From assembly GCA_003255065.1 (NCBI GenBank), contig QAOA01003736.1, positions 138,167 through 202,166 on the forward strand: DNA of 64,000 nt. Reading direction: 5' to 3'. Positions within the stretch are counted from its first letter, which is position 1; each line of letters starts with the position of its first letter. The stretch is from Cercis canadensis (taxonomy: Eukaryota; Streptophyta; Magnoliopsida; Fabales; Fabaceae). Below are positions 37,786-48,765 of the stretch, piece by piece. The position numbers and the translations under genes are program-made. The notes under the pieces were generated by a model. The model was given only the letters and a program-made list of their open reading frames with translations. It ran no database searches and was not told the DNA's origin.

Positions 37786-38828
37786 TTATGTTAAGGATAC
37801 TTTTTGATCATTAGTTTTCCCAACAACACGATCCATGTTAACATCTAAAGGATTGTTAGCCAAATTAGCCATATGTTTTCCTCCTATAACCTGACTGCGT
37901 TGCTCTTTAAGTTCCTTATACCAGTCTAGATAACCATGCAATTTGAAGCATGTGTCCTTAGTGTGACCACCCATGTCACAGTGAGCACAAGATAATTTCT
38001 CATATTTTTCATTCTTTCTATCATTATAATTTGGCTTCTTATGATTTCCTTTTCCAGCACTAGATCTTCTTCCCATAGGCATTTTCATAAACATTGCTGA
38101 GTTCTCAACTTTCCCAACCAAGTTAAAATGAACCTCTCGTTGCTTCTCAATTTGTAAAATCATTGAATAAGCCTTGTTGACTGAAGGCAGAGGGTCCATT
38201 ACCAAGATCTGGTTCCTCACATGATCAAAATCACAGCTAAGGCCCATTAAAAACTGCAATAACTTGTTAGAATTAGCAAGATCAGAAGGTTTCTTTGTAA
38301 CATCACAGGTACAGTTCTTACAGTACATTGTGAAATTGGCTGCATACATACAAATTCATCCCACATTTTCTTCAGCTTTGTGAAATACTTCACCACTGGC
38401 TGATTTCCTTAAGAAATAATGCTTATTTCTTTTTGGATTTGATAAATTTGTGATCCATTAGATTCACCAAATCGCTCTTCCAATTCCAACCAAAACTCTC
38501 TAGCAGTCGATGCATAGAGAAATGCTTCTACTATTTCTTTAGAAATAGGGTTCAAAATCCATGACCTAATCATACAATCCACACGAAGCTACTGATCAAA
38601 ATTAGTAGAATCTTCTTCAAGCATCACACACCTTCCATCGATTAATCCGAGTTTCACCATTGCTCCTAAGGCTATCTTAATTGATCTACTCCAAGACAAA
38701 TAATTATTACTAGCCAAAGGAGTTCTGACGAGTTGCATTCTTTGATGATCTGAATTCGCCAAAGCCATAGGATCTCTATTGAAGTTGCTCGATGTTTTTT
38801 TGTGCATTGTTGCGGTTCCAATTTCCAT
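37786..38828 (-). pseudogene. copia gag (capsid and zinc knuckle), frame broken
   Basis: The N-terminal frame 38828-38589 has the NYLSWSRSIKIALGA segment typical of copia gag. The C-terminal frame 38349-37786 has the QFLMGLSCDFDHVRNQIL helix region and a CCHC zinc knuckle (CAHCDMGGHTKDTC). About 240 bases between them are out of frame. Confidence 0.88.
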
Positions 38829-38930
38829 TCTTTCAACTGATATAGAATAAAGTTAACTTCTACAATCTTTCTTCAAATAATCAACAAGATGAAGATATAA
38901 GCAAATTTAGATCGATTTGCTCTGATACCA

Positions 38931-39162
38931 TGTGAAATTCTTGAGAGGAAGTAAACCAGAAGATGGAGAAATTTTTTTTATATTCTATTTTCTTATTTTA
39001 TACAATATATGGTCAGCTATATATACAGCACTATACCGCACTAATAGTTACATTCCAGCTCAGCTAATCTAACAAACACTTAACAAACTAACCAACTATA
39101 CTAACAGATTAACTAGCCTTAGCTAACTAACTAACCATTCAAGTTATAAATAAATCTATACA
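38931..39162 (-). repeat. 5' LTR of the copia element
   Basis: 232 bases, starting TGTATAG and ending CA directly before the Met-tRNA primer site. Contains tandem CTAA/AACC motifs and a possible TATATATAGC core promoter. Confidence 0.9.
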
Positions 39163-39167
39163 CTTAA

Positions 39168-39430
39168 CACTACAAAATTTCCAACATTTCTAGTTGTTAA
39201 CATAAAGCATTTGTGGCGGTGTAACTATAACAAATGTATTTTGTGGCGGTTGGGCAACTGACGGTATTATTGCTATTGGACTAGTCTTAGCGGCAGTTAG
39301 AGCAGCCTTAGGATAACTGCCACAATTGTGCTTATTTAGTGGCAGTTTGAACCACCGCATATTTGTTGCATATGTTTCAATTTATCATTGGCTATAGTTG
39401 AGGAACTAAACTGCCGCCAATGCTTTCTTT
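39168..39430. mobile_element. CACTA-like transposon end
   Basis: Starts CACTACAAAATTTCC directly beside the copia LTR. Repeated TGGCGGT / GCGGCAGTT / CCGCCA motifs over the next 250 bases resemble subterminal repeats of CACTA (En/Spm) elements. No transposase and no matching far end were identified, so this is a fragment or a small non-autonomous copy. Confidence 0.45.
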
Positions 39431-39947
39431 TTTTTCTTTGTTTTTATAACTTAAGAATCAGGCTTAATCTCAATCTTTGGATAGAGTCAAATTTATTAAA
39501 CTTGAGACGAGTCATTCTTGTTCTAAGGGTCTCATTATCAAAACACCTATATCTGTAACTTTGTGTGATGGAGCACTTTGATACTCTTATTTTGTCAATG
39601 AGAAGTCTTGAACACAATACCCTCCTCACAAGTTAAAGTACTTCATATATTCTTCTTCTTTTTTCAATATCTCATAATCAATAATAAAAAATAGAAAGTA
39701 CAAGGCGAACTACATCATTTTAATACCTTGTATTTTTAAATTTCATTGTATTTTGTAATGACTTTTAAAATCTCAATATAGTGTATATATTTCAAATTCA
39801 CTATAGATAGAGTGAATTCTAAGTTCATTTATCTCTCTCCTTCTCCCTTTAGCCCCCCAATTCCTTTCGTCTCCTTCCCATCCCACCCCTTGATACCTCT
39901 CATATCCTTCTTGTTCATCATTCTAGCACTCCTTCAACCACCGCCGC

Positions 39948-40298
39948 TATGGGTGTAATCGGTCCGGTTTTCTAAATTTTTTAGAGTAAAATTGAAACGA
40001 ACCAAACCGGTTCGATTCGGTTTGGTCGGTTTGGGAAAGAATGAGAGGAGAGGATTTGCGATTTCTGATCTGAGGATGAGTGCGGGCTAGGGATTTCAGA
40101 AAGAAAACACTTCAAAATAACCAAAACGGCATTGTTTTAGCCTACTCGGTTCGGTCCAATTTAATTTTGGTTTTCCTTCATTGAAACCGAGAACCTAACT
40201 GAACCTTTTTTTTTTTTTTTAATGAAATCGAGAACTGGACCGACACCCTCGTTCCGGTTCGGTTCGGTCGGTTTGACCAGTTTAATTTACACCCCTAT
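39948..40298. repeat. hAT-like MITE candidate with CCGGTTCGGTT motifs
   Basis: Left end GCTATGGGTGTAATCGGTCC and right end TTTAATTTACACCCCTATC are imperfect inverted copies. The inside is rich in GGTTCGGTTT and its complement. This layout is common for non-autonomous hAT elements in dicots. Confidence 0.5.
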
Positions 40299-40539
40299 CT
40301 GCCGCCACCTACCAGCACTGCCATTGTCAGCCACCAGCACCACCACTGATGCAAATAACTATTCCTTCCTATTATTCCTTTCACCAAACACATAAAAATG
40401 GCCAAGCTTCCAACTCATTCTAAAACAGGATGAAGCATTTGTCAACTACTAGCAACTCAATAAGCAAATAAAAAACAATAAAGCAAGCAAGAGTTCCCAA
40501 ACAATAGACTCAAGCTTGTTGCATATTTCAACAATGGCA

Positions 40540-40650
40540 TAGAGTTGACTTAGTGAGTTTGTGGCGAGTTAACTCACTGAGTTTGTTGATATTAAGTTTG
40601 AGTGCAAGTTGACTCAGTGAGCCTGTCACAAGTTGACTTAGTGTGTTTCT
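40540..40650. repeat. degenerate tandem repeat AGTTGACTYAGTGAG
   Basis: The unit GTTGACTTAGTGAGTTTGT recurs about four times with changes at irregular spacing. It lies in otherwise AT-rich intergenic DNA. Confidence 0.5.
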
Positions 40651-41638
40651 TTTCTTTGGGCTAAATTCTTCTTTTATAATAAAATGTATACAAACAAAAT
40701 ATTTTACAAATTCAAGTATTTGAAATACTACATTTTAATTATATGTATTTTAAATTCTTGTGAATTTTAAAAATACCCCATCCAAACACAACCTAAGTCA
40801 TCCAGTGCACAAGATCTCTGACCTCAAAATGAGAATCAAATGTTTAAGGTAACCTCCCACACTACATATGTTATTGGGAAAAATCCTTCTCATGAAGTTT
40901 AAATCCAGTGAGAAACTTGACTATTAGCATGTATAATTTGGTACATACCGTTGTAGAGATTTTAAGCTTAGACACTCGTTACTCTTACGACGACAATTTT
41001 ATAGCTAATGCAACATATATATTCAGATGAACCATTTGATACAAAGCATATGGTATCAATAGCTAACGTAATTCTAAATTGAATAACTAACTCACAAAAT
41101 CACAATACAAAAGCATAAAACAAAAAAGTAAAATGAGCAAAAACAAGATAAAGAAAGACTACTTAAAGCATTACAGTTTTAACACAAATTGTAAAAAAGA
41201 AACTGAGCATACCAACAGAAGAACAATGAGAATTACAAAATTTTAGTATTTCTGTTTACATTTCAAGGGCAGAATCTAGGGCTCGGCTTGAACAATCAAC
41301 AGTGTTTGGCATAAACTTTTAAGCTAATGGCTTATTTCCATGAGAGAGGAACAGAAATTGCCAACAATAATCAGAGCATACCAACAAAAGCACAATCAAA
41401 TTTACAACATTAATTTTTTTTCTTTTTATATTTCAAAATACCAAGCAAAGCAAAGTGAACACCTTCCAGGATTAGCATCAATGAGATTGAAGGAAAAAAA
41501 AAAAAAATCATACCTGGAGCAATTGGAAATAGTCTAGGAATCTTCGATGGGTCTACCTCTATAGTAATATCTTTGTCAAAATCCTTTTTAGTTCCAGTAG
41601 CTTAATTGAAAAAATTGAGAATATAGACAAAATTAGAA

Positions 41639-41642
<4 letters not shown>

Positions 41643-41676
<34 letters not shown>
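41643..41676. repeat. (AT)n microsatellite
   Basis: An uninterrupted AT dinucleotide run of about 34 bases. The stretch 40.7-43.6 kb around it holds no recognisable gene. Confidence 0.9.
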
Positions 41677-41678
<2 letters not shown>

Positions 41679-42589
41679 CTTCAAACGGCTGGTTAAGGTA
41701 TTTTTAGGTTAATTTTCATGTATCAATTTGATAGTAATTCTTCTTATCTCAAAAAAAAAATATTCAATTTGCTCTATAATTTTCTGATATTATAATTACA
41801 TAACAATCTCTTTTTTCACTTGTGTCGTAACTTTAAAAAAAAATTCCAAAGATAGATTTTGGATCTTGTTTTGCATTAACCTAATATGAGAGTATATATA
41901 ATGTGCTTCAATTCATATAATGAGTTTCATCGTTTAATTAATACTTCTCTTTATCTGATTGTGTTAATTTATTTGCCTTTAACAAACAAGTAAGTTACAT
42001 AAACTTCGCCAATGATATCATGAATTAAAAATCGCCTCTCATTCGTTAAATCGTTGTTAGATATATCAAAAATAGTAATCTCATAAATGATATTTATATG
42101 TTGTATTCTAAAACATATTTTTCTTTTTTTAACGAATGAATGTATCTGAGTAATATAAGTACGTAGAAGCTTATAAGTGATCTTTGATATATGTGAGTTA
42201 TCTTCGTTATGCTGCAACACAAATTGGAACCAGGAGATATGACTAGATGAGATCAAATTGACATCTTATAATTGTCATTTATTGGGATATATTGTAAAAC
42301 ATAATGAAATTTTGAGAAATAAATTAATTAAGGTCAAAAGTAAAAAAGATAAGTATACTCTTTATATATATATATAAGATTATAGAATTTAATGTGTATT
42401 TAGTATAAGAGGTGAAAAAGAAAGAGTCAAAAGTAAAATAGAGAAGTGAAAATGGAATGAAAGAAGCATCTTGATTTTATTTTTTAATGTTTGGTGGAGA
42501 TATATATGTGAAAAATAAATAAGAAGACTGAATCTTTTTTATTTTTGGTGTTATACTTTCATCAAATAATACCATACTGGTGGGGGCGA

Positions 42590-42970
42590 CTCCATTTTCA
42601 TTTTCATCTATCTATTCTATTGCCAAATAAACTCTATTTTTAACCTTTTCATTTTCAACCGTTTTAAGAAAACTACTGTGACTTTAACCCTTTCCATTTC
42701 AAATTATCCTCTTCAATCTATTACCAAATAAGCATCCAATTATTTTGCTCTTAATTTTCAACCTTTTCCATTTTTCATGCATGCCATACTCTTTATTCTC
42801 TTACCAAACAAGGATATATCTTGTTTTTTAATCTGTTTCCAAGTGCAGTGATTTTCAATCTTTTATCCACTCATCAAATAAGCATTCAATGATTTTTGCT
42901 CCTCACTTTAAATCTCTCTATTTTCAGTCCTTCACGAGAATATAATGATTTTCAACCTTTTTGTTTTTGT
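42590..42970. repeat. degenerate repeated motif region
   Basis: The phrase TACCAAATAAGCATCCAAT and relatives (CATCAAATAAGCATTCAAT, TTGCCAAATAAACTC, TTACCAAACAAGGAT) recur four times, with CTTTTCCATTTTC-like blocks between them. An old tandem array or decayed element; origin unknown. Confidence 0.4.
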
Positions 42971-43599
42971 TTTGTCCTATTTTTTTCAACATAAAATAGC
43001 GTAATGCGTCGAAAAGAAAGGAGAGAAATAATACCCATAACATTAATTATTATAGTTTTTATAATTAAAAAATATGCCACTAAATTTATGGCTGATTTGC
43101 TTAAAGAATATGCCATTAAATTTATAGCCTAATAAATGTCATATAATTAAAAAAATAACATAAATATTTTTTTTGTTACAATAACATAAATAATTCAAAT
43201 GAAATAAATTATAGGATTAGTCTTTTCATCCATTTCTTTGATTCAAATCTTTTCGGTCGTTATTTACCTAAAAAAACAAAAGTAAACATATATAAAATGT
43301 AAAAATGTAATGGTAAAATTGATTTTGAAAAACAGTTTTATAGTGAAAGGTATGAATTTGGTGTTCAAAATTTTGCAAACAGTTATGTAGTTTTGTTATA
43401 TATGTGCTTCAAATGGTAATTATAACTTGTTAATTATTCATAGAATGTTGTGTCTCTCGATTGAAAATCACAATCTCGTTATCTTCTCACATACGAAATC
43501 CCCGCGGACTATGAGTGTGAGACAATGTCACAATACAGCCTATTGGCATGGACAGGTCAGCCTACTAAATGAGAAAGCCCAAGTCATATCCTCTCAATA

Positions 43600-43622
43600 T
43601 TGGGCTTGGGCTTTTATTGGGC
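43600..43622 (+). promoter_or_regulatory. pair of site II motifs
   Basis: TGGGCTTGGGCTTTTATTGGGCC contains three TGGGCY motifs about 1.1 kb before the GTE leader exon. It may be a promoter for an unannotated transcript or chance. Confidence 0.25.
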
Positions 43623-43896
43623 CGACAAAAATCTATTATTGTTAAAGCCGTTGTTTGTCAAATACGAAAAATAAAACAAGTTTCAACAAAAAATTATTGA
43701 CAAAAAAATTGATAAATTAAGCGATTTCCTGATTTCCAACGCTTTTGGAAGGGATGGTAAAAAACAAAAAAAAAAAAACTCTTTCTCAAGGTATATAAAA
43801 TATAATTAATATGAAAATTATATGATATTATATGAGTATGTTATATTATATTAACATGACAAGTATACATAATTTTTATATTTTATTGTATATAAA

Positions 43897-46800
43897 TATA
43901 ATTTATGTTATTTTTTTAAACAAACTTAAAAATAGTTGACTTGTACATATGTCATTTACACATTAACTATTATCATGTAATATGACATATTACATAAATG
44001 CCAAAAATATATAACAAACTTCCTAATTAATAAGATCATTTTATGAGTTTAATATGTAAAATTAAAACATGAGCATTTGTACTACCAAAAAAAAAACATC
44101 TATGGTTATCAGTTATTCAGTTATCACTCACAAAATAATGATGAGCATTGATGGCCAACCGCAAAAGAAGATTACCAACACATAGATCTTGTAATAAATT
44201 ATTCTAATTGTGGTATTACATAGCTTATCCACTATTAATTAGTCTTCAAAGATAACAATTTTTTTTAAGGTAGCGCGTTGTCATCTCCCCTGGTTTGTGA
44301 GTTGAGTACTTGACTAGTTGAGTTAAAACGCATAGTTGACCGTGTGCAATTTCTCAAGAACCTTCGAGAGAAAAGTAAAACTAAAACCTTCCACAGAGAA
44401 GTAGAACTGCGGGGACGCCCATGTAATGTAGCTAAGAAATCAGTAATTTCATTAAAATAAATCAATTTTAGAGTGGCCAGATTAAGAAAATTTTAAATGA
44501 CCAATTGGATCCAACGGTCCATATCAAAAGCTCTCAGCAATTAAAAATACTTAAAAATTATAATCAAAGAATAAAAGCAGCGCATAAATTAATCGATAAT
44601 AAGCTAATTACTTGGGGAGAAAGAAATAATCAGCCCTAGGGCATCTTGTCCGTTCACTGTACATCCGACGGCTTATACTTAACATCCATGATGTCCGTTG
44701 GATCCATTGACTTTGAAATCCAACGGCTTTAAATATTTGAGGCTGGGATGTAAAGAAGGAGGTTGGCATTAAGTAAGGACTCCAGAGTTGGGAGCGAAGT
44801 CTCGCACTTCGCGTTTGGCTCTTGGCTCTCTTCTCTATCTTTTTCTCACTCTAGGTCTGGAAGCTCGTTTTGCTACTGCGGCGCTTTCTTCTTTGCTTCA
44901 TACTTGCTGCAAGCTGGATTTTGCTTTTGGGAAAAGCGCAGTTGTCTCCTTGAGCTGTTGCTGGTGTTGAATTTTGGGTCCGCAATTCAGCTAGGGTTTA
45001 CTTGTGCTGTGATCTTTTATCTTGGCTCTTCTAATCGAATACTTTTATCAAGTTGTGGCTCTTGAATTGTCAGTGCTTATTCTTCTATTATCGTTTGCTG
45101 GGAAGGATTTTGAGTGGTTATCGATCTCGAGAAGGGCTTCGAATTTCAGTGGGCACGGTACAGTTTTCAAATAGCGACTGGTAATTGTTCTGGGGTTTGG
45201 GGTCGTTTTGAAATTGACTTCCGTGGTATTGTCTGATTTTGGACAGGATTAGGGTGTTTCTTTATTGGAAAATGTCGTGTTTCATTTTGAGTGTAAGCGT
45301 TAATTTTGCGAGTTAAGAGGATCACTTGAAAAGACTTTGTGTTTATCTTTATATATTAGATTTTAAAAATTGTATCAGTTTCATTAAATTTCGGGACTTT
45401 AAGATCCTTGAATTGTGATTTCATCAGCCTTGTTATCTTGTAATTTTTTACACTCGAAGGCCAAGAGATTGACTGGTCCTTAAAACTAATTGATCTGTTT
45501 CCCCCATCTATAGAAAGCTACTTATTTAAGTGAGGCTAAGTAAATGGGCATAATATTATTGTAGGACTCAAATTAATCAGGAATATCATTCTAAATTTTA
45601 GTTTTTGTTTTCATGGGCATCTGTCAACAGTCAAATCGCTGCACCCAGCCATCAGGCTTGATGGGACAATCAGAGATAGTGTTTTTTCTTCCATGATTAG
45701 NAAATTTTATTAGATCTATCAAAACTTTTTGGTTTAAATGTATTGCAGGTTTTTATAGTTTAGAAGAATTTTGAATTAGATCCCTAATTTTTTTTTTCTC
45801 TTTTAGGGTCCTTATAGTTTGAATTATTTTTTTAATTAGGTTCCTTCCATCTGTTAGTTTAGTGCTGACATAACAAACAGCTTTTTCATGTGGCAATAGA
45901 TGAAACTTACATGGTGCCAAAGTGGCACACAAATTGTCACCCATCAAATATACATGCAAGACATGTGGCTTAATTTTTCCCAAATTGATGAAAATTAAGG
46001 TGATGAACGACATATAGAACCCAATTTCTTGGCTACTTTGACTCTACGTTAATTTCTTTTATCGCCACATAGACAAGGCATTAGCCATGTGAGCACTAAA
46101 TTAACGAAGTTGTAATTGAGGGTGACAACATGGATCCAATTAAAATAATTTCAAATTATAAACACCCCAAAAGAGGGAAAAAAAAACTAAAGGGACCTAA
46201 TTCAAAATTTGTCCAAACTATAGGGACCTGCAGTACATTTAAACCAAACTTTTTCCTATATAGCTTAGATGTAAATTAAATAAAATTTAAATTATGTTAA
46301 TATATCAATATGAGATAATTTAAAACAAAACTGTGTAAAAAACCAACTAATATATCTTAGGTCATGTCAAGATAGTGTAAGGTAAAAACACTTTTTAAAT
46401 AAAAGTTAAATGTTTTTTTTTTATTTTAATTAGAAGTAACATATTTTTTCCTATAACCCCACACCACCACTTAAAGTTAAGTATTTCTTTTTTTTTTTTA
46501 TTTTTAATTGGAAGTTACAAAAGAAGAGTAGTATATCCCCTCCTATAATTCTACACTACAGCTTTTCATTGAAATTTGATCAAAGGCCTCTAAAATGAAC
46601 TATCTAATGCAAAATCATTGAGTTGTCTTTTGGGACAAAATTAATTGTTTCTCATGCTCTAATATGTGTCTACTTTTATTTGAAGTGGACACATATAAGA
46701 TTTACTAAATGAAAACAGTAATTTAATTAACATAAATCAATGTATAAATAATTATTCAATATTTAATTATAATATGCATTTTCAAGAGTAGTGATAATTT

Positions 46801-48715
46801 TCTTTTCGTGGATTCTATGATATCACATGAGCATAACATATTACACTGACATAACAAATATACATAATTTTTATATTTTATTAGATATAAATATAATTTA
46901 TCTTATTTTCNTATAATTTATGTTATTTTTTTAAACAAACTTAAAAATAGTTGACTTGTACATATGTCATTTACACATTAACTATTATCATGTAATATGA
47001 CATACTACATAAATGCCAAAAATATATAACAAACTTCCTAATTAATAAGATCATTTTATGAGTTTAATATGTAAAATTAAAACATGAGCATTTGTACTAC
47101 CAAAAAAAAAACATCTATGGTTATCAGTTATTCAGTTATCACTCACAAAATAATGATGAGCATTGATGGCCAACCGCAAAAGAAGATTACCAACACATAG
47201 ATCTTGTAATAAATTATTCTAATTGTGGTATTACATAGCTTATCCACTATTAATTAGTCTTCAAAGATAACAATTTTTTTTAAGGTAGCGCGTTGTCATC
47301 TCCCCTGGTTTGTGAGTTGAGTACTTGACTAGTTGAGTTAAAACGCATAGTTGACCGTGTGCAATTTCTCAAGAACCTTCGAGAGAAAAGTAAAACTAAA
47401 ACCTTCCACAGAGAAGTAGAACTGCGGGGACGCCCATGTAATGTAGCTAAGAAATCAGTAATTTCATTAAAATAAATCAATTTTAGAGTGGCCAGATTAA
47501 GAAAATTTTAAATGACCAATTGGATCCAACGGTCCATATCAAAAGCTCTCAGCAATTAAAAATACTTAAAAATTATAATCAAAGAATAAAAGCAGCGCAT
47601 AAATTAATCGATAATAAGCTAATTACTTGGGGAGAAAGAAATAATCAGCCCTAGGGCATCTTGTCCGTTCACTGTACATCCGACGGCTTATACTTAACAT
47701 CCATGATGTCCGTTGGATCCATTGACTTTGAAATCCAACGGCTTTAAATATTTGAGGCTGGGATGTAAAGAAGGAGGTTGGCATTAAGTAAGGACTCCAG
47801 AGTTGGGAGCGAAGTCTCGCACTTCGCGTTTCGCTCTTGGCTCTCTTCTCTATCTTTTTCTCACTCTAGGTCTGGAAGCTCGTTTTGCTACTGCGGCGCT
47901 TTCTTCTTTGCTTCATACTTGCTGCAAGCTGGATTTTGCTTTTGGGAAAAGCGCAGTTGTCTCCTTGAGCTGTTGCTGGTGTTGAATTTTGGGTCCGCAA
48001 TTCAGCTAGGGTTTACTTGTGCTGTGATCTTTTATCTTGGCTCTTCTAATCGAATACTTTTATCAAGTTGTGGCTCTTGAATTGTCAGTGCTTATTCTTC
48101 TATTATCGTTTGCTGGGAAGGATTTTGAGTGGTTATCGATCTCGAGAAGGGCTTCGAATTTCAGTGGGCACGGTACAGTTTTCAAATAGCGACTGGTAAT
48201 TGTTCTGGGGTTTGGGGTCGTTTTGAAATTGACTTCCGTGGTATTGTCTGATTTTGGACAGGATTAGGGTGTTTCTTTATTGGAAAATGTCGTGTTTCAT
48301 TTTGAGTGTAAGCGTTAATTTTGCGAGTTAAGAGGATCACTTGAAAAGACTTTGTGTTTATCTTTATATATTAGATTTTAAAAATTGTATCAGTTTCATT
48401 AAATTTCGGGACTTTAAGATCCTTGAATTGTGATTTCATCAGCCTTGTTATCTTGTAATTTTTTACACTCGAAGGCCAAGAGATTGACTGGTCCTTAAAA
48501 CTAATTGATCTGTTTCCCCCATCTATAGAAAGCTACTAATTTAAGTGAGGCTAAGTAAATGGGCATAATATTATTGTAGGACTCAAATTAATCAGGAATA
48601 TCATTCTAAATTTTAGTTTTTGTTTTCATGGGCATCTGTCAACAGTCAAATCGCTGCACCCAGCCATCAGGCTTGATGGGACAACCAGAGATAGTGTTTT
48701 TTCTTCCATGATTAG
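43897..48715. repeat. 1,804-base direct duplication (uncollapsed) with a foreign segment between two Ns
   Basis: 43897-45700 and 46912-48715 are the same length and almost identical (differences include GTTTGGCT/GTTTCGCT near 44817/47832 and ACAATCAG/ACAACCAG near 45668/48683). An N lies at 45701 and another at 46911. Both copies carry the same promoter and leader of the bromodomain gene, including a CTAGGGTTTA telo-box. Only the right copy joins the coding sequence. Probably two alleles or unmerged contigs. Confidence 0.85.
45723..46256. repeat. foldback element with ~120-base terminal inverted repeats
   Basis: Left arm TTTTTGGTTTAAATGTATTGCAGG and onwards is matched by the right arm in reverse complement (GTTTGGTTTAAATGTACTGC...). 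Pairing continues through GAATTAGRTCCCT to AATTRGRTCC. It has no coding capacity. A related partial copy lies at 61.1 kb. Confidence 0.8.
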
Positions 48716-48765
48716 TACCTGATGTAGCAGCTGTGTCTCATGATATAGTGATTATATTTTTGAAC

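Larger units (their letters stand above)
33837..39162 (-). mobile_element. Ty1/copia LTR retrotransposon, degenerate
   Basis: Element on the minus strand, about 5.3 kb (including a false 0.27-kb duplication). Order from its 5' end: LTR 39162-38931, primer binding site TGGTATCAGAGC (complement of initiator Met tRNA, 38930-38919), gag, protease, integrase, reverse transcriptase, RNase H, polypurine tract (TTGAGGGGGA, next to 34028) and 3' LTR 34027 to about 33837. The integrase-before-reverse-transcriptase order defines copia. The two LTRs differ by roughly nine substitutions plus one small indel over about 176 comparable bases (counted by eye). The outer end of the 3' LTR is shortened or diverged, and no clean target duplication was seen. 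Stops and shifts in pol make it inactive. Confidence 0.95.

Noticed and set aside
38919-38930. Short match to initiator Met tRNA
   Set aside because: It is the retrotransposon primer binding site, not a tRNA gene. No cloverleaf is present.
44763-45065. 100-residue open frame, repeated at 47778-48080
   Set aside because: It starts on TTG, has no family resemblance and lies in the probable leader of the bromodomain gene. It appears twice only because the leader is duplicated in the assembly.
45753-46013. 86-residue open frame on the minus strand
   Set aside because: It lies wholly inside the foldback element and has no recognisable protein features.
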